In this document: piece by piece, positions 43,394-54,080 of the stretch
Position numbering within the stretch: the first letter of the stretch is position 1
Layout: every line of letters begins with the position of its first letter
Assembly (NCBI RefSeq): GCF_000508245.1
Contig: NC_023062.1
Coordinates: 248,001-312,000, forward strand
Length of the DNA stretch: 64,000 nucleotides
Direction: 5' to 3'
From: Mycoplasma ovis str. Michigan
GTDB taxonomy: Bacteria; Bacillota_I; Bacilli_A; Mycoplasmatales; Mycoplasmoidaceae
Translations under genes and position numbers: made by a program
Notes under the pieces: generated by a model
Seen by the model: the letters and a program-made list of their open reading frames with translations, nothing else
What the model was told of the DNA's origin: nothing
Database searches by the model: none

Positions 43394-43401
43394 CCCCCCC
43401 C
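43394..43401. repeat. intergenic C8 tract upstream of a family H gene
   Basis: C8 preceded by CTG, 122 bp before the TTG start of the family H gene and about 70 bp upstream of a TTGATT ... TATACA pair that could be its promoter. No ORF crosses it convincingly. A run in this place could alter promoter output if its length changes. Confidence 0.5.
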
Positions 43402-43523
43402 AATCTAGATTAGAAAAGAAATAATTTTTAGTTTGTTACTTAATTAAAAAGTTTTGATTATACAAGTAATAATTAATTTAGTTCCTTGATATTAGAGTTT
43501 TTGTTTAAAAAAGTTCAGCTTCT

Positions 43524-44132
43524 TTGGCTGGACTGGCTGTTGTTGGGTTACCTATAATTTCAAGCTATACCTCTAGTGAGAATGAAATAAAAAAAGTATT
43601 AAATCCTAGATTAATATTAGAATCCCAGAAAAATCTTGGATCACAACTTAGTTGGTATTACTCAAGTTTTGTTCAAGAAGATGGAAAAATAAAAGAAAAT
43701 AGCCCAGTCCCCTTCGAGAAGGTGAATATGCAATTTGGTAGTTACAGAATAAAAAGAAGAGACATATTGTGTAGCCCTAATCAAGATGGAAATTATTTAT
43801 TATTGAGAAAAAAGAATAGTACAACCTATACCTATGAATATACCTATGAAATAGAGGGAGATAATCAAATTCAATATAAATGCCCTGTTAGCGGATTCCT
43901 CCAAAAAAATCCTTCAGTAAAATCCATTCAGTTAAATAGTTTTAAGGGTCAGGGATCTTATGGAAGCAATACTTCTACAGATAAAATTTTTGTCGCTAGT
44001 TGTTCTTTCGGATTAAAGAAATCTAGTACAGGTGGAAAATGAAATGTGATTTGAGATAAGTGCAAGGATAGTGAGTTTGGAGGAAGTAATATAGGAAGAG
44101 TGACTATGTCAACAAATTATGAGACCAGTTAG
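43524..44132 (+). CDS. family H secreted protein
   Basis: 202 residues from TTG 43524; the N-terminal hydrophobic segment (AGLAVVGLPIISS) looks short. Upstream in the same frame lie ATT 43491 and a TAA at 43506, so the original start may have been there. Core shared with minus-strand paralogs at 45767, 46512 and 47266: EKVNMQFGSY, then RDILCSPNQDGNYLL, and a late SCSFGL ... KCKD part. Unknown function, probably surface. Confidence 0.66.
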
Positions 44133-44284
44133 TAAAAAGATATTTTCGGGAATAGGTATATTTAATTCTTAAATAACTTAAGTTGTAGCTACCGTCTATG
44201 AATCTTCAGCAACCTTAATTTTGTAAAGGATATAAGCATCTCCCGAATATTAAAGTTTTTTGAAAAAAATAATTTAATTTAACA

Positions 44285-44806
44285 ATGGGTAGCGCATCTG
44301 CAATAATGAAAGTTGTTGCAGGACTAGCTATTACAGGAGGGGTTTTAGCTACTTCCCTTTTGGTATCAGGAAATTCTATACAAGTAGAAACGGACAGAGG
44401 TAAGTTTCATTTGGGAAGAAATTTTCAAGGTTGCACCACACTTTTATCTGAACCATCTAGTTCAGGAAAAAATGATGGGCAAATATATTTATGCCCTTTT
44501 GACGAAAACAATAAATTAGAGATGATTTACTTTCAAGAAGTAAATGGAGGAAAAGATGCAACAAAGATTAAAGAGTTAAGACAAAATTTTCATCATCAAT
44601 TGCGTCACGAATTGATAATTAGATTGGAGGATAACAGTGAACGAACATTAAATTGACCAAGTTTATTGTTTCAATATACAGATCTCGGGAGAGATAAAGG
44701 AAAAACTTTAATTCCAGAAAAAGACTGTCAAATAACTTCAAGTGGAACCACATTGTTTGAATGCAATGATACTTGAAAAGTGATTAAGCCAAGACCAAGA
44801 CAATAA
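44285..44806 (+). CDS. family G secreted protein
   Basis: 173 residues, ATG start. N-terminal hydrophobic segment (AIMKVVAGLAITGGVLATSLLV). Family pattern: FQGCTTLL, QIYLCPFD, NKLEMIYFQE, KIKELRQNF, RTLNWPSLLFQYTD, DCQITSSG and ECNDTWKVIK. Four conserved cysteines suggest two disulfides outside the cell. Paralogs at 45012, 56612 and 58549. Function unknown. Confidence 0.75.
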
Positions 44807-45011
44807 TTATTTTTTCTTTAGTTAATTTATAAATAGAAATATCATTTTTTAAAAGGTTTGTTTTAAGATGATTATTTTCCGACGTCCTTATATAGGTTTA
44901 AAAAATAAAGTAGTATTTGCGATTCTATTGTTAATAATTCAATAGTTTAAAAAATAAAAGATTACTTTATTGAGACTTTTCTTGAATTGTTAGAGTTTCT
45001 AAAAAATAAAT

Positions 45012-45524
45012 CTAAATTAAGCTGAATTTTTTCTTAATTACTGTTCAGGCAGTACTTTCGCATGCAAAAGTGTAATCATTCTCTCCATTTTTGAAAAGGG
45101 TGCACTGTTTGTCTGGAAACAGTAAATTTTGCTCATCAGAACCGCTTCCCGCTGTGTAATTAAATAACATTGTCGGTCTATCCAAAGTCTCTTCTTTACC
45201 GCTTCTTTCCAACTTTAATATAAGTTTGCTTGAATGACCATAAGTCCCTTGAGATGATTTTCTTAAACTTTGAATCTTTTCAGCAAAATCATTTTTATAA
45301 TCGTGATAAATCATTTCTAATTTATTGCTGTCATTATCTAATTTTCAAAGATAAATCTTTTTATCAATAATTTGTTCTCCTTCCAATAAATCGACACACC
45401 CTTTTCATTTTCGGCTCAAATGAAACTTACCCCTATCCTGTTCTACAGAATTTCCCGATACTAAAAAAGGAATTGCTACCGCACTTCTCGGAACAGTCAA
45501 CACAGTTAAGATTTTTAAAACCAT
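45012..45524 (-). CDS. family G secreted protein
   Basis: 170 residues, ATG start. N-terminus LKILTVLTVPRSAVAIPFLVSGNS. DRGKFHLSRKWKGCVDLL and NKLEMIYHDYKND mark the family; LDRPTMLFNYTAGSG and DKQCTLFKNG follow, ending ACESTAWTVIKKK. The YLC cysteine of the 44285 copy is here YLW. One of a divergent/convergent cluster of G and H genes. Confidence 0.73.
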
Positions 45525-45548
45525 AGATAAGCCTGTCCCTAAATTTTA

Positions 45549-45728
45549 TTACCAGTAATTACGGAAGACTCGTTGTTTTAATTTAGGTTTCCAGTTGTTT
45601 TTTTCAAAAACAAATGATTGAATATCGTAAACATTCTCCTTAAGAAAATCTGCATCTTCCAAACCAGTCGCAAAAATTTCAAAAAGTTTTCCACATTCCT
45701 TAGAAGGAGAATCTAAAGATAATTTCTA
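45549..45728 (-). pseudogene. 3' fragment of an accessory gene
   Basis: About 57 codons open to a TAA (SLDSPSKECGKLFEIFATGLED ... WKPKLKQRVFRNYW in part) with no start codon; a TAG ends the frame upstream. ECGKLFEIFATG resembles a C-terminal part of the secreted families, but the parent is not identifiable. Confidence 0.45.
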
Positions 45729-45766
45729 CTTTTGTGACTGACCCTTAACTATAAAACAAGAACAAT

Positions 45767-46411
45767 TTATGAATCATATTCATAACTATCTTCACCATAT
45801 TCTCCTTTAGCCTGACTACCTCCTTTTAAAAATTCAGAACAAATCATTTGTAACTTAAAATTTTTATCTCCTTGTTTTGCTGGCGATGTAGAAAGAGAAC
45901 AAGATCCTAAAGTAATACTAGATAAAGATGTGTTTCCACTCCATTGCGATGATTGCCAATTTAGTTTAACGCGGTTTGAATTTTCATATTTTGTCTTTTC
46001 TTGACATCTCGGAGTTCTTTGTACAACTTCACCATTTTCAAGTTTGTATTTCATTTTCGTTACATCAATTGATTGCATTAAATAAAAGTTTCCATCTTGA
46101 CAAGGACTAAAAAGTATGTCATTGGCAGACAAACTTTTATTTCCAAATTTCATTCCAATTTCTCCGAAATTTAATTTATTTTTCTGACCTGACAACAATT
46201 TATTTATGTTTTCTATATTACTTAGACTTAATTCATTTTTCTTTTGGTTATTAGATCTTCCTAAAACTAAAGATTTTTTCCTTTTCTCTTTTATTTGTTC
46301 TTTTCTTCCGTCGCTGAAAAGAAATGGAGAAGCAGTCACCCCACACGCAACTGAAGCACAAGCCAGAAATTTAGCAATAATTGGATAAGGAAGAATATTT
46401 ATTCTAGACAT
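45767..46411 (-). CDS. family H secreted protein
   Basis: 214 residues, ATG start. Signal-like N-terminus ending ACASVACGVTASP, basic linker with SLVLGRSNN, ENINKLLSGQK helix, FGEIGMKFGNKSL then NDILFSPCQDGNFYLMQ, the family signature, and SITLGSCSLST ... QMICSEF. Three tandem minus-strand members (this, 46512, 47266) are spaced about 100 bp apart. Function unknown. Confidence 0.75.
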   Translation of the reverse strand: MSRINILPYPIIAKFLACASVACGVTASPFLFSDGRKEQIKEKRKKSLVLGRSNNQKKNELSLSNIENINKLLSGQKNKLNFGEIGMKFGNKSLSANDILFSPCQDGNFYLMQSIDVTKMKYKLENGEVVQRTPRCQEKTKYENSNRVKLNWQSSQWSGNTSLSSITLGSCSLSTSPAKQGDKNFKLQMICSEFLKGGSQAKGEYGEDSYEYDS

Positions 46412-46511
46412 AAAAAAACTGATTTAACTTACAAATCAAGTAATTCCTTGAATTTTAGTGGCCTTCAACTGTTAAAAAAATTTATGAACTTATTTCTAAA
46501 AATCGAATCAA

Positions 46512-47147
46512 TTAATCATATAGATAATTACCTTCTCCAAGTTTCCCATGAACAAATTCATTGCCAACAGAAAAGGGAGAACAAGAAATCTTTAAGTCGT
46601 TTTTATCATCTCTCGAGATGAAGCATGAGCCCACAGTTATTTGAGATATAGTTGTGCTACCCCTTGTATGTTTTGTTCACCCCAAATTAACGCTTGGCAG
46701 GTTTTCGTATTTCGACTTTTCTCAACCACATCTTGGTGTGGTTCTTTGAAGATCTTTTGCCCCTTCCAATCTATATTGATAGTTGCTTACATGTTTCATG
46801 AGGTAAAAGTTTCCATCTTGACAAGGACTAAAGAGTATGTCTTTTTCAGATAATTCTTGTCCACCTCACGCCATCCCTAGATCTTTGAAAGTTAATTTTG
46901 ATTTGGTTCCATCTAACAATTTTTCTATATTATCTAAATTTTTCAAACTAAAATCAGCACCACTACCCTTATTAAATTTCCCTAAAATGACGGATTTTAC
47001 CTTTCTAACTTTTGGAGAAGTATTTGGATACTTTCCCTCAATAGTTTCTTTTGTTCCACTAAAACTAATTGGCAAGGCCGTTAAACAGCCAACTACAGAA
47101 GAAAAAGTGACAAATTTAATGATTAGAGGAAAAGATATTCTATTCAC
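46512..47147 (-). CDS. family H secreted protein
   Basis: 211 residues, ATG start. Hydrophobic N-terminus (FPLIIKFVTFSSVVGCLTALP), NLDNIEKLLDGTKSKL, FKDLGMAWGGQEL and KDILFSPCQDGNFYLMKH, ISQITVGSCFIS, and a C-terminus with KISCSPFSVGN. The DNA around the SPCQDG signature is almost the same as in 45767, suggesting exchange between neighbours. Three TGA Trp codons in the core. Confidence 0.75.
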
Positions 47148-47265
47148 AGTTACTATAGACAGCTATTTTTTGCCTAAATTTGAGGACTATGAGATCATTG
47201 CCTATGAAAGGTGATATATTTCAATTTTTTAACAAAAAAAGATTTAAAAAGTATTAATTTGGTGA

Positions 47266-47874
47266 TTATTGTTTTACTCCGAATGTCAAAATTCCTTGAA
47301 CTGCTTCTCCAGAACCAACACTTTTACTAAAAAATTCTCTGCAATTAATTTGCAATCTAGAATCATCAATTAAAGTAAATGTGCAAGATCCCACGGCAAT
47401 TTTAGATAAACTTACATTTCCTTCCAAACCTAATGACTTTCAATCCAAATTAACATGATCCAACTCATTTCAATTAAAGTCACGCTCGTGAAATCTTCTT
47501 ACAATTAGACCATTTTTTAAAAGATATTCTCCGTTTCTAACGTTTTTAGCCAAGTAATATTTGCCATCTTGCGCGGGGCTTACCAAAAAATCATTTTCAG
47601 TTAGTTCTTCTGTTCCGAATTTCATACCAACTTCTTTAAAGCTCATTGTTTTCTTCGCTCCCTTTGTCTTCTCCAACAATTCATCAAAATTTGCAATACT
47701 TAAAGAACTTCCTTTACTTGACTTGCTTAATACTAAATCACCAATTTTTCTCTCTTTACGTCCGTCATTTATTTTTTCTACAATTTGGTTATTCCCGAAT
47801 TTAATTCCGTAACTAAAAGGAACAATAGTTATGCAACCGACAACGGTTGCACAAGATATCAAATTTTTAACCAT
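47266..47874 (-). CDS. family H secreted protein
   Basis: 202 residues, ATG start. N-terminus MVKNLISCATVVGCITIVPF, linker with GDLVLSKSSKG, NFDELLEKTKG helix, SFKEVGMKFGTEEL, NDFLVSPAQDGKYYLAK, LSKIAVGSCTF and QINCREFF. First of the three tandem H genes in transcription order. No known domain. Confidence 0.74.
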
Positions 47875-48082
47875 AATTTAATTTGCCATACTTATCTTTA
47901 CTTTTTTCGAAAATGTCAATATACTTCTAACAATCCCTTACAGATAGATTTGCCTTGCTATTTCAAAATTTATGACATGGAACTAACACTCGAAAAATAC
48001 TTTTCTAGTGAAAGTACAACATCGTTCCATTCTCTCTAGTCTTTACTCAATACAAGTTAATTTATCCCGAGCCTTCATAATT

Positions 48083-48235
48083 TTATGTTTCTCCTATATG
48101 AAAATTTTGAACAATTTTGCCCATTTCCGACTCACAATCTTCGCTACCTCTACATTTTGCTAGATAATACTTGTTATGTGGACTAAGACCTATTTCTATA
48201 AAACTTAATTTTTCTCCAAAACCTTAAGTTTTCTA
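48083..48235 (-). pseudogene. fragment of a family H gene
   Basis: Minus-strand frame reads FGEKLSFIEIGLSPHNKYYLAKCRG, the family H signature in altered form, then ends at TAA; TAA also closes it upstream. It is about 45 codons of a decayed member. The rest of 47875-48313 shows no ORF. Confidence 0.5.
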
Positions 48236-48313
48236 AATAACTTATATGAACCGAATACCTCGATAAATATTGGAATATTATTTTCCTAACAATCGAATAA
48301 CAGCACCTACCTA

Positions 48314-49405
48314 TTAGGAAAGTTCAGGAGAATTCATATATTTCAATAATTTATGAGCTACTTGTAATTCAATATGTGAATGCATCTTGGTTTTTATTTG
48401 ATTAAGTTTCTTCGTGTCTTCTTGAATGTGTCGTTGAACTCTAGGGCCTCAAGCAATTAAGGTCATACTCTTATATCTATTAATTTGTTGTTCTAATTTA
48501 TGTACTGCTAAAGCATTTTTATTTGATTGGCTAACAGAATTTCTTCATTCTTTTTCATTTCTGAAGAACCATTTATAAGGATTGCTATTTCAATTCCCTC
48601 AACCCCTAGAATCGAAAAAATGAGTTGATTGATGATTCTTTTGAACTTTTATCTTGTCCTTTTGTCAATCCATCTTATTAAGAGAATCTTTAATAGTTTC
48701 AGCTGAAGGAACACCTGATTTTTGAGCTTTTAGCACTTCTTCTGGTAAATCACTATGTTTTTTTAACTCATCCTTTAGTTTGTCTCTCTCAATCTTTAAA
48801 GCATCATAGAATTCGTAAACTTTTTGCAAACTCGTTCTTTGTGATTTAGTTAAGGCCGTTGCGGAAGCAAATTTATCCCTAGACTTTGATCATGACTCTA
48901 CCTGAGATTTTGTTTTATTAAATTCTTCTAAGTGTTTAATTTGATCTGCAGAAACGGCAGATAAGTGTTTATCTCTTAAGCTAAGATACTCGGCAGAAAT
49001 TTTGCCTTCAATAGACTCTATCTTACTCTCTTTGTGAATTTCTTTAAAAACTCCTGAAATATTATCTGTGGCAGATTTATCTGTTGGAGTTAATTTTTCA
49101 AGTTCTGACTTTAGGGATTGAATGTTTAAGTCAGCATTTTGCGTATCTAACTTTGCATTAAAAGGTGTAGAATTACCTAATTGAATTTCTGTTGAATCTT
49201 CCTTGGTTTTAGAATCTAGTGTTAATTTATTGGAAGAATTATTTAGATTAAGAGATTCTGATTGTGTAAAGAACTGCCCCCCCCACAAAGAAATATCTCT
49301 TAAAGAATCAAAAATATTAAACTGATTGTCTATTGTAAAGAGAGTAACCCCGTTAAGTGCTAAAAAAGATGCTCCTGCTAAAGAAAGCTTTAATCTAGGA
49401 GTCAA
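48314..49405 (-). CDS. family I large coiled-coil surface protein, G8 tract, in frame
   Basis: 363 residues. ATG start, hydrophobic N-terminus (LKLSLAGASFLALNGVTLF), then SLWGGQFF over a G8 run (C8 at 49277-49284). After a Ser/Thr/Asn linker the protein is mostly charged helix (SIEGKISAEYLSLRDKH, LEQQINRYKS) with a WGNW-N-PYKWFF motif near residue 285. Same plan in paralogs at 49706, 52592, 55385 and 57356. Likely an extracellular coiled coil anchored at its N-terminus. Tract length would set expression. Confidence 0.8.
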
Positions 49406-49705
49406 AATATTGAATTGATAACGATAAAAACAAAATATTTGAGAAAAGTATACAAAATTAATTAAGTCACATTCTTTTCGGATTTTTTTATTTACTTAAA
49501 CACCACTAAAAAGTTTTGATTATTCGAAGAGTCTAAAGGAATTCTCGAATAAAGAAAAATAGGAGATCTAAAAAATTTAAACACTATTCTAAATTCCTAT
49601 ATCAATCCTAAAGAAATGCTCGAGAAGAACAACCTATAGATTTAAAGATTGTCGAAAGATAAGGAACTTAAAACAAAAAACCTAAAAAGAAATTAGAAGA
49701 GAAAA
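49406..49705. other. gene-free spacer
   Basis: 300 bp, AT-rich, no coding frame and no repeat recognised. Presumably holds the promoter of the downstream minus-strand gene at 48314-49405. Confidence 0.4.
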
Positions 49706-50812
49706 TTATTGTGCTTGACCCATAGCTTTCAAAAGATAAGATGCTACCTTTTGAACAATATGTGAATCTTTAGAAGCATCTAGAGAAGATATTTCCCTCT
49801 CTTTTTCTTTATACTGTTTTTCTAATTTCGCCAGAAGTTCTGGTTCTCTAAATCTTCTGATCGCAGGCCTTCATTCTCTCTCTAGTATCTGTTTTAGTTT
49901 ATGCACATTCATGGCATTTGATTGCAAAGACCTAATGTCCTTCTTAAATTCATTTTCATTGGTATAAAAGGGCTTAAACGGATTAGAATCTCAATTTCCT
50001 CAACTATTTTCTTTAAAAAAATATGAACTTCCTCTATCTTTTTGAGTTCTTATGGATTCATCCGTTCAACTTATTATTTTTAAAGCTTTCTCAATATTAT
50101 TAGATGACAACCCATCTTCTTGAGGTAAAGCGACAGATATATCAGAACTTGGAACTTTATCCTTAAACTTTAATGCCAACTCTTTAGATAACTCCTTAAG
50201 ACCTTTATTCAGCCTATACATTTTTTCTAAAGAAATTCTTTGATCTTGATTTAATGTATTACCTGCTGTTGTAGATCTTCTACTTCTTGATCTTTTTTGT
50301 AACTGTTCTTTTGCTTCTCTAAAATGTTTCAAATGTTCCTGTTGTTTATCTTCAGATTTATCTAATGTTCTACTCAAAAGATATGAATATCTTTTCCGAA
50401 CTTCTTCATCAACATCCTTTACTTTGCTTTCAACATCTATAGCCGAATGAACATCCTTAATTGAATTTATTATGCCCTCTTTACCTTCATTTAACGGAGT
50501 TAAAGCAGTCAAATTCATTGAATCTGATTCATCTTGTGAAATCAATTTAGTTTCCGGTGTCGAATTGACACTAGGAAGATCTACGTTTGTTTCTTTTCGA
50601 GGAAGTTGTTTTAAATCTAATTTAGTTTGTGGAATTAATTCATTCTTAGTGGAGAAGCTAATTAAATCAGTGATGCCCCCCCCAATATTTAAACTATCTA
50701 AAGAAAATCCTGAAGAAAAAAGATTATTACCTACAGTTGGAATTATTATGCCATTCGCTCCTAAAAAACCAAAACCAATTAAACCCTTTTTAAGTCCTTT
50801 TGAGATGTGCAC
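49706..50812 (-). CDS. family I large coiled-coil surface protein, G8 tract, in frame
   Basis: 368 residues, GTG start chosen by alignment with the 53695 paralog. N-terminus GLIGFGFLGANGIIIPTVG, then NIGGGITDLISF over a G8 run (C8 at 50676-50683). Long helical body with a basic KRSRSRRST patch near residue 175 and WGNWDSNPFKPFYTNENEF near 275; C-terminus HIVQKVASYLLKAMG. Close to 52592-53695. Expression probably switchable. Confidence 0.8.
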
Positions 50813-51190
50813 GTTAATTAAAAGTTTCTTTTTGTCTCAAAAAAGATAACTTGCACCAAGTGAAAACCAGTTTTTTATAAGACAATTTTAATTGGTTTTT
50901 ACATACAACTTAGGCGACAACACTAGTTATTTAATGGCCTGAAAAATAACAATTATTTTCTTTCTTTAGTCTATTCGGATTAAAAGAACTTTTTAAGAGG
51001 CTTGACTTGTCGGATGTCTATTAACTTTCCAAATTTATTAACCCAGTTAGTTATTTTGTGGTGTATTTCTAGGGTTATCGCGGGAACTTTTATTTTTGTG
51101 AAAATTTAATAATTTTTCTTTTTAGTAATAAGTAAATAAGGTACTTTTAATATCTACCTTTTTAACTTAATTTAATTAATTCGTATTTAT
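50813..51190. other. gene-free spacer
   Basis: About 380 bp. The first 60 bp upstream of the GTG (TTTTTTATAAGAC then ATTTTAATT on the plus strand) resemble the region upstream of the 53695 gene and probably hold a shared promoter type. Nothing else recognised. Confidence 0.35.
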
Positions 51191-51391
51191 TTATCTTTTT
51201 TTAGCGCAATTTCTTCCCAAAAATCATTTGATTTGAGTTCCTGTTTCATTGTATATATTAGTTACAGAATTTGTTTTTTCCAAATCTTTTCTATCCACTC
51301 TAGTTTCAGTTTGTAATCTATTACAGGTACCCGCTACGAGAACACAACCTACACCAATTGTTAACAAAGGAATAAAGTATTGAATTAGCAA
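51191..51391 (-). CDS. family B small membrane-anchored protein (TTG start)
   Basis: 66 residues: LIQYFIPLLTIGVGCVLVAG anchor, RLQTETRVDRKDLEKTNS, and a WFLGRNCAKKR tail. Starts 17 nt after the stop of the frameshifted family A gene. It remains open although its partner is OFF. Confidence 0.72.
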
Positions 51392-51408
51392 CAACTAAAA
51401 GGAACTTG

Positions 51409-52091
51409 TTAATGAATACTTACTGTTGGTTTGTATTTTGGATTTCACTTGACGAAATGTCCCCTTTAATCTTTTACTCCTTCTGAAGTTATAGAAATTC
51501 GATCTATTCTGTCCAAAATTAAACCATTTAGTTCACCCAAATTTACTCCTTGGGCTTTGTCTCAACCCTTTAGCCCTGTAAATGTTCTACCAATTGTCTT
51601 TGCGGAATCCTTTGTTCCACTTTCTCAATCCCCAACAATTAAAGCTTGGCTACCAATTCAAGCAAATCCTTGTAAATAATCACAACCAGTCTTTCTAAAG
51701 TTAACTGAAGAATCTCCGTTCTTTTGATTTGCATAAATATTCACTTCTTTGTTAGCATTTCCCAAGAAAATTGGCTTATCTTTGTGAATAATTATCTTCA
51801 AAGGACCAGTCAAAAATCCTTTGTAGGCTTCCAAAGCTTTATCACATAATACATCTGGACCTACGCCACCAAATTGTTCTGTTCTAAGTTTTGTTTTTAT
51901 GAATAGGCTTTGATTATTATGCGAACCTCCGTTAGTGTCTTTAAAGAAACTTAAGTATTCTTGACCATTACTTGAATCTGCAGAAATTTTTATTTCTCTA
52001 GAAAAACTTCCATCCAATACACCCCCCCGGTAAAAGACAAGACAGTAACTGGCACCCCACTTGCATCAAGAACTCCAATCCACTCGCTCAT
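51409..52091 (-). pseudogene. family A gene, tract shortened to G7, out of frame (phase OFF), with an internal deletion
   Basis: ATG at 52091 and the same signal-like N-terminus as other A genes, but the run is seven G (C7 at 52022-52028) where the three ON copies have eight. Translation leaves the frame and ends at TAA 51990 after 33 residues. Restoring one G gives TGGGVLDGSFSREIK and an open frame to TAA at 51409. The middle block found in paralogs between FGGVG and DSVGPDV is missing, joined at the similar GVG-P sequence. So the gene is OFF, and even if ON would be about 230 residues. Confidence 0.82.
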
Positions 52092-52143
52092 GTTGAAAAT
52101 ATTTTACAGGTACTCCTATATCTTCCCTATAATTCCTAGAAAC

Positions 52144-52310
52144 TTTTAATTAAATATCTCTTTCAATTCCGTGTTCTACTAAGTTATTAATCAAATAATT
52201 ATCTAATCTCCCTTAGCCCTCTCCCTCGTTATGAAACACAACTTTGGATTTACCAGTAAATCCTAAGGACAACACATTACAAATAAATTCAGAATTATCC
52301 ACCCCTTTTC
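52144..52310 (-). pseudogene. decayed 3' part of ptsH
   Basis: Reads on the minus strand as a mutated copy of the last ~45 codons and 3' flank of ptsH: GTAAATCCAAAGTTGT, then GAACACGGAATT and the leader up to the family A ATG are recognisable. It shows this family A copy was duplicated from the ptsH-guaA locus together with its left neighbour. 52311-52591 holds nothing recognised. Confidence 0.75.
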
Positions 52311-52591
52311 CTTATATTTCAGCCCTTATTTAAGGGAAATAGTAAAGGTTCCTATAGCAAATATAAATTCTTAATTAAATCTATTTTTATTGTTGGAAAT
52401 ATTTAACAAACCTTTTCCCTAGTAGTTTTGACAGTAGTTATTATTCAATACCTTATTCCACCAATTAAAACAGCTTTTAAAAAAGGTGAAACTATAAATT
52501 GTTAATTTACTAACTTACCTTAATTGAAAGTGAGCTTATCCTAAAAAATTTAAATTTACTGTTTCGGGATCAAAAAATAATTGCAAAACAT

Positions 52592-53695
52592 TTAAAGTTG
52601 ACCCATAGATCCTAAAAGGTAATTTGCTACTTTTTGAACGATATGTGAATCTTTAGAAGCATCTAGAGAAAACATTTCTCTTTCTCTCGCCTGATATTGT
52701 TTTTCTAGTATCTCTCGCATTTTTTGGTCTCGAAATCTGTTTATCATAGGCCTTCATTCTCTTTCTAATGATTGTTTTATCCTATAGACTTTCATAGCGT
52801 TTGTTTGCAGGGAACTGATGTCTTTCTTAAATTCCCCTTCATTCGAGTAAAAGTGTTTAAATGGATTATCTTTTCAAGCACCTCAACTATCTGCTTTAAA
52901 AAATCTCAAATCACTCATATCTTTTTGTGTTCTTAACGATTTACTTGTTCATTGTATTATTTTTAAGGCATTTTTAACATCTTTAACTGAAATCCCTTGT
53001 TCTTGAGATGAAGAGGTGATGATACTATCACTTTGCACCTCTTTCTGAAAACTTGATTCTATTTTTTTAGATTCCTCCTTGAGACTGTTATGGAGGTGAT
53101 ACATTTTTTCTATAGCGATCCTTTGTTTTTGACTTAATGTATTGTCTGTTAGTGTAGATCTTTTCCCCTTGGCCTGACTTTTTAACTGCTCTCTCGCTTT
53201 TTCAAAATTTTTCAAATGCTCCTTCTGCCTCGTTTCATCACTACTTAATGTTTTACTTAAGAAAAATGAATATTTATCCTGAGTTTCTTTATCAATTTTT
53301 TTAACTTTTCCTTCGACTTCCATTGCAGAATAAACTCTTTGGATGGAATTTGTCATTTCCCCTTTTCCCTTGTCGATAGATAAATTAGTTAAATCTATGG
53401 GAGTTGATGAAGACTCCAAAATTAATTCGATCTTTTGGGACGAAGGTACTGTAGTTGCTATATTTAAATCTGGCTCTTTTTTCTGCGGCTGTTGTAGATT
53501 TAATTTGGTTTTTGGAGTTGATTCACTGTTAGATGAAAAGCTAATTAAGTCAGATATGCCCCCCCCAGAGACTAAATTATCTAGAGAAAAACCTGAAGAG
53601 AAGAGACTACTCCCCAAAGAAGGAATTATTAATCCATTAGTTCCTAAGAAGCCGAAACCAAGTAGACCTCACTTAAACCTCTTGTTGATGTTCAA
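52592..53695 (-). CDS. family I large coiled-coil surface protein, G8 tract, in frame
   Basis: 367 residues, TTG start. N-terminus GLLGFGFLGTNGLIIPSLG, VSGGGISDLISF over a G8 run (C8 at 53559-53566), then charged helices, WGAWKDNPFKHFYSNEGEF near residue 275, and C-terminus HIVQKVANYLLGSMG. Close paralog of 49706. Function unknown; probably surface anchored. Confidence 0.8.
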
Positions 53696-54080
53696 GTTGA
53701 CTAAAAATCTTTTGTTCCACCCATAAATATAACTCCTGTTAAGTGTAAATCAAACTTTTTATAACACGATTTTAATTTAGTTTTGGCGCTGAATATTTAA
53801 CTCCTTAAATGAACAACTATTGTTCTTTGAACTTAGTTAATCTTTTTTGAATAACACTTTGAAAGTTTCTCTAAGTAAAAGAATTAATTTAGAGTATTTA
53901 TCTGTAGTTTGTTATTAATTCTTTAAATTTACCGATCCAAACAAAGATTTTGTTTTCTTATTTAAATTAATCGCTTTTTATTCATTGGCATTGCAGACAT
54001 TCTATTAGTTAATTAGACATTTAACTTGGGATAAAAATTTTTTGACTAATTTTTCTGATATCCTGTCATTTTAGTTACTT
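53696..54080. other. gene-free spacer
   Basis: About 385 bp of AT-rich sequence with stops in all frames. Lies between divergent family I genes, so two promoters are expected. No repeat recognised. Confidence 0.35.
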
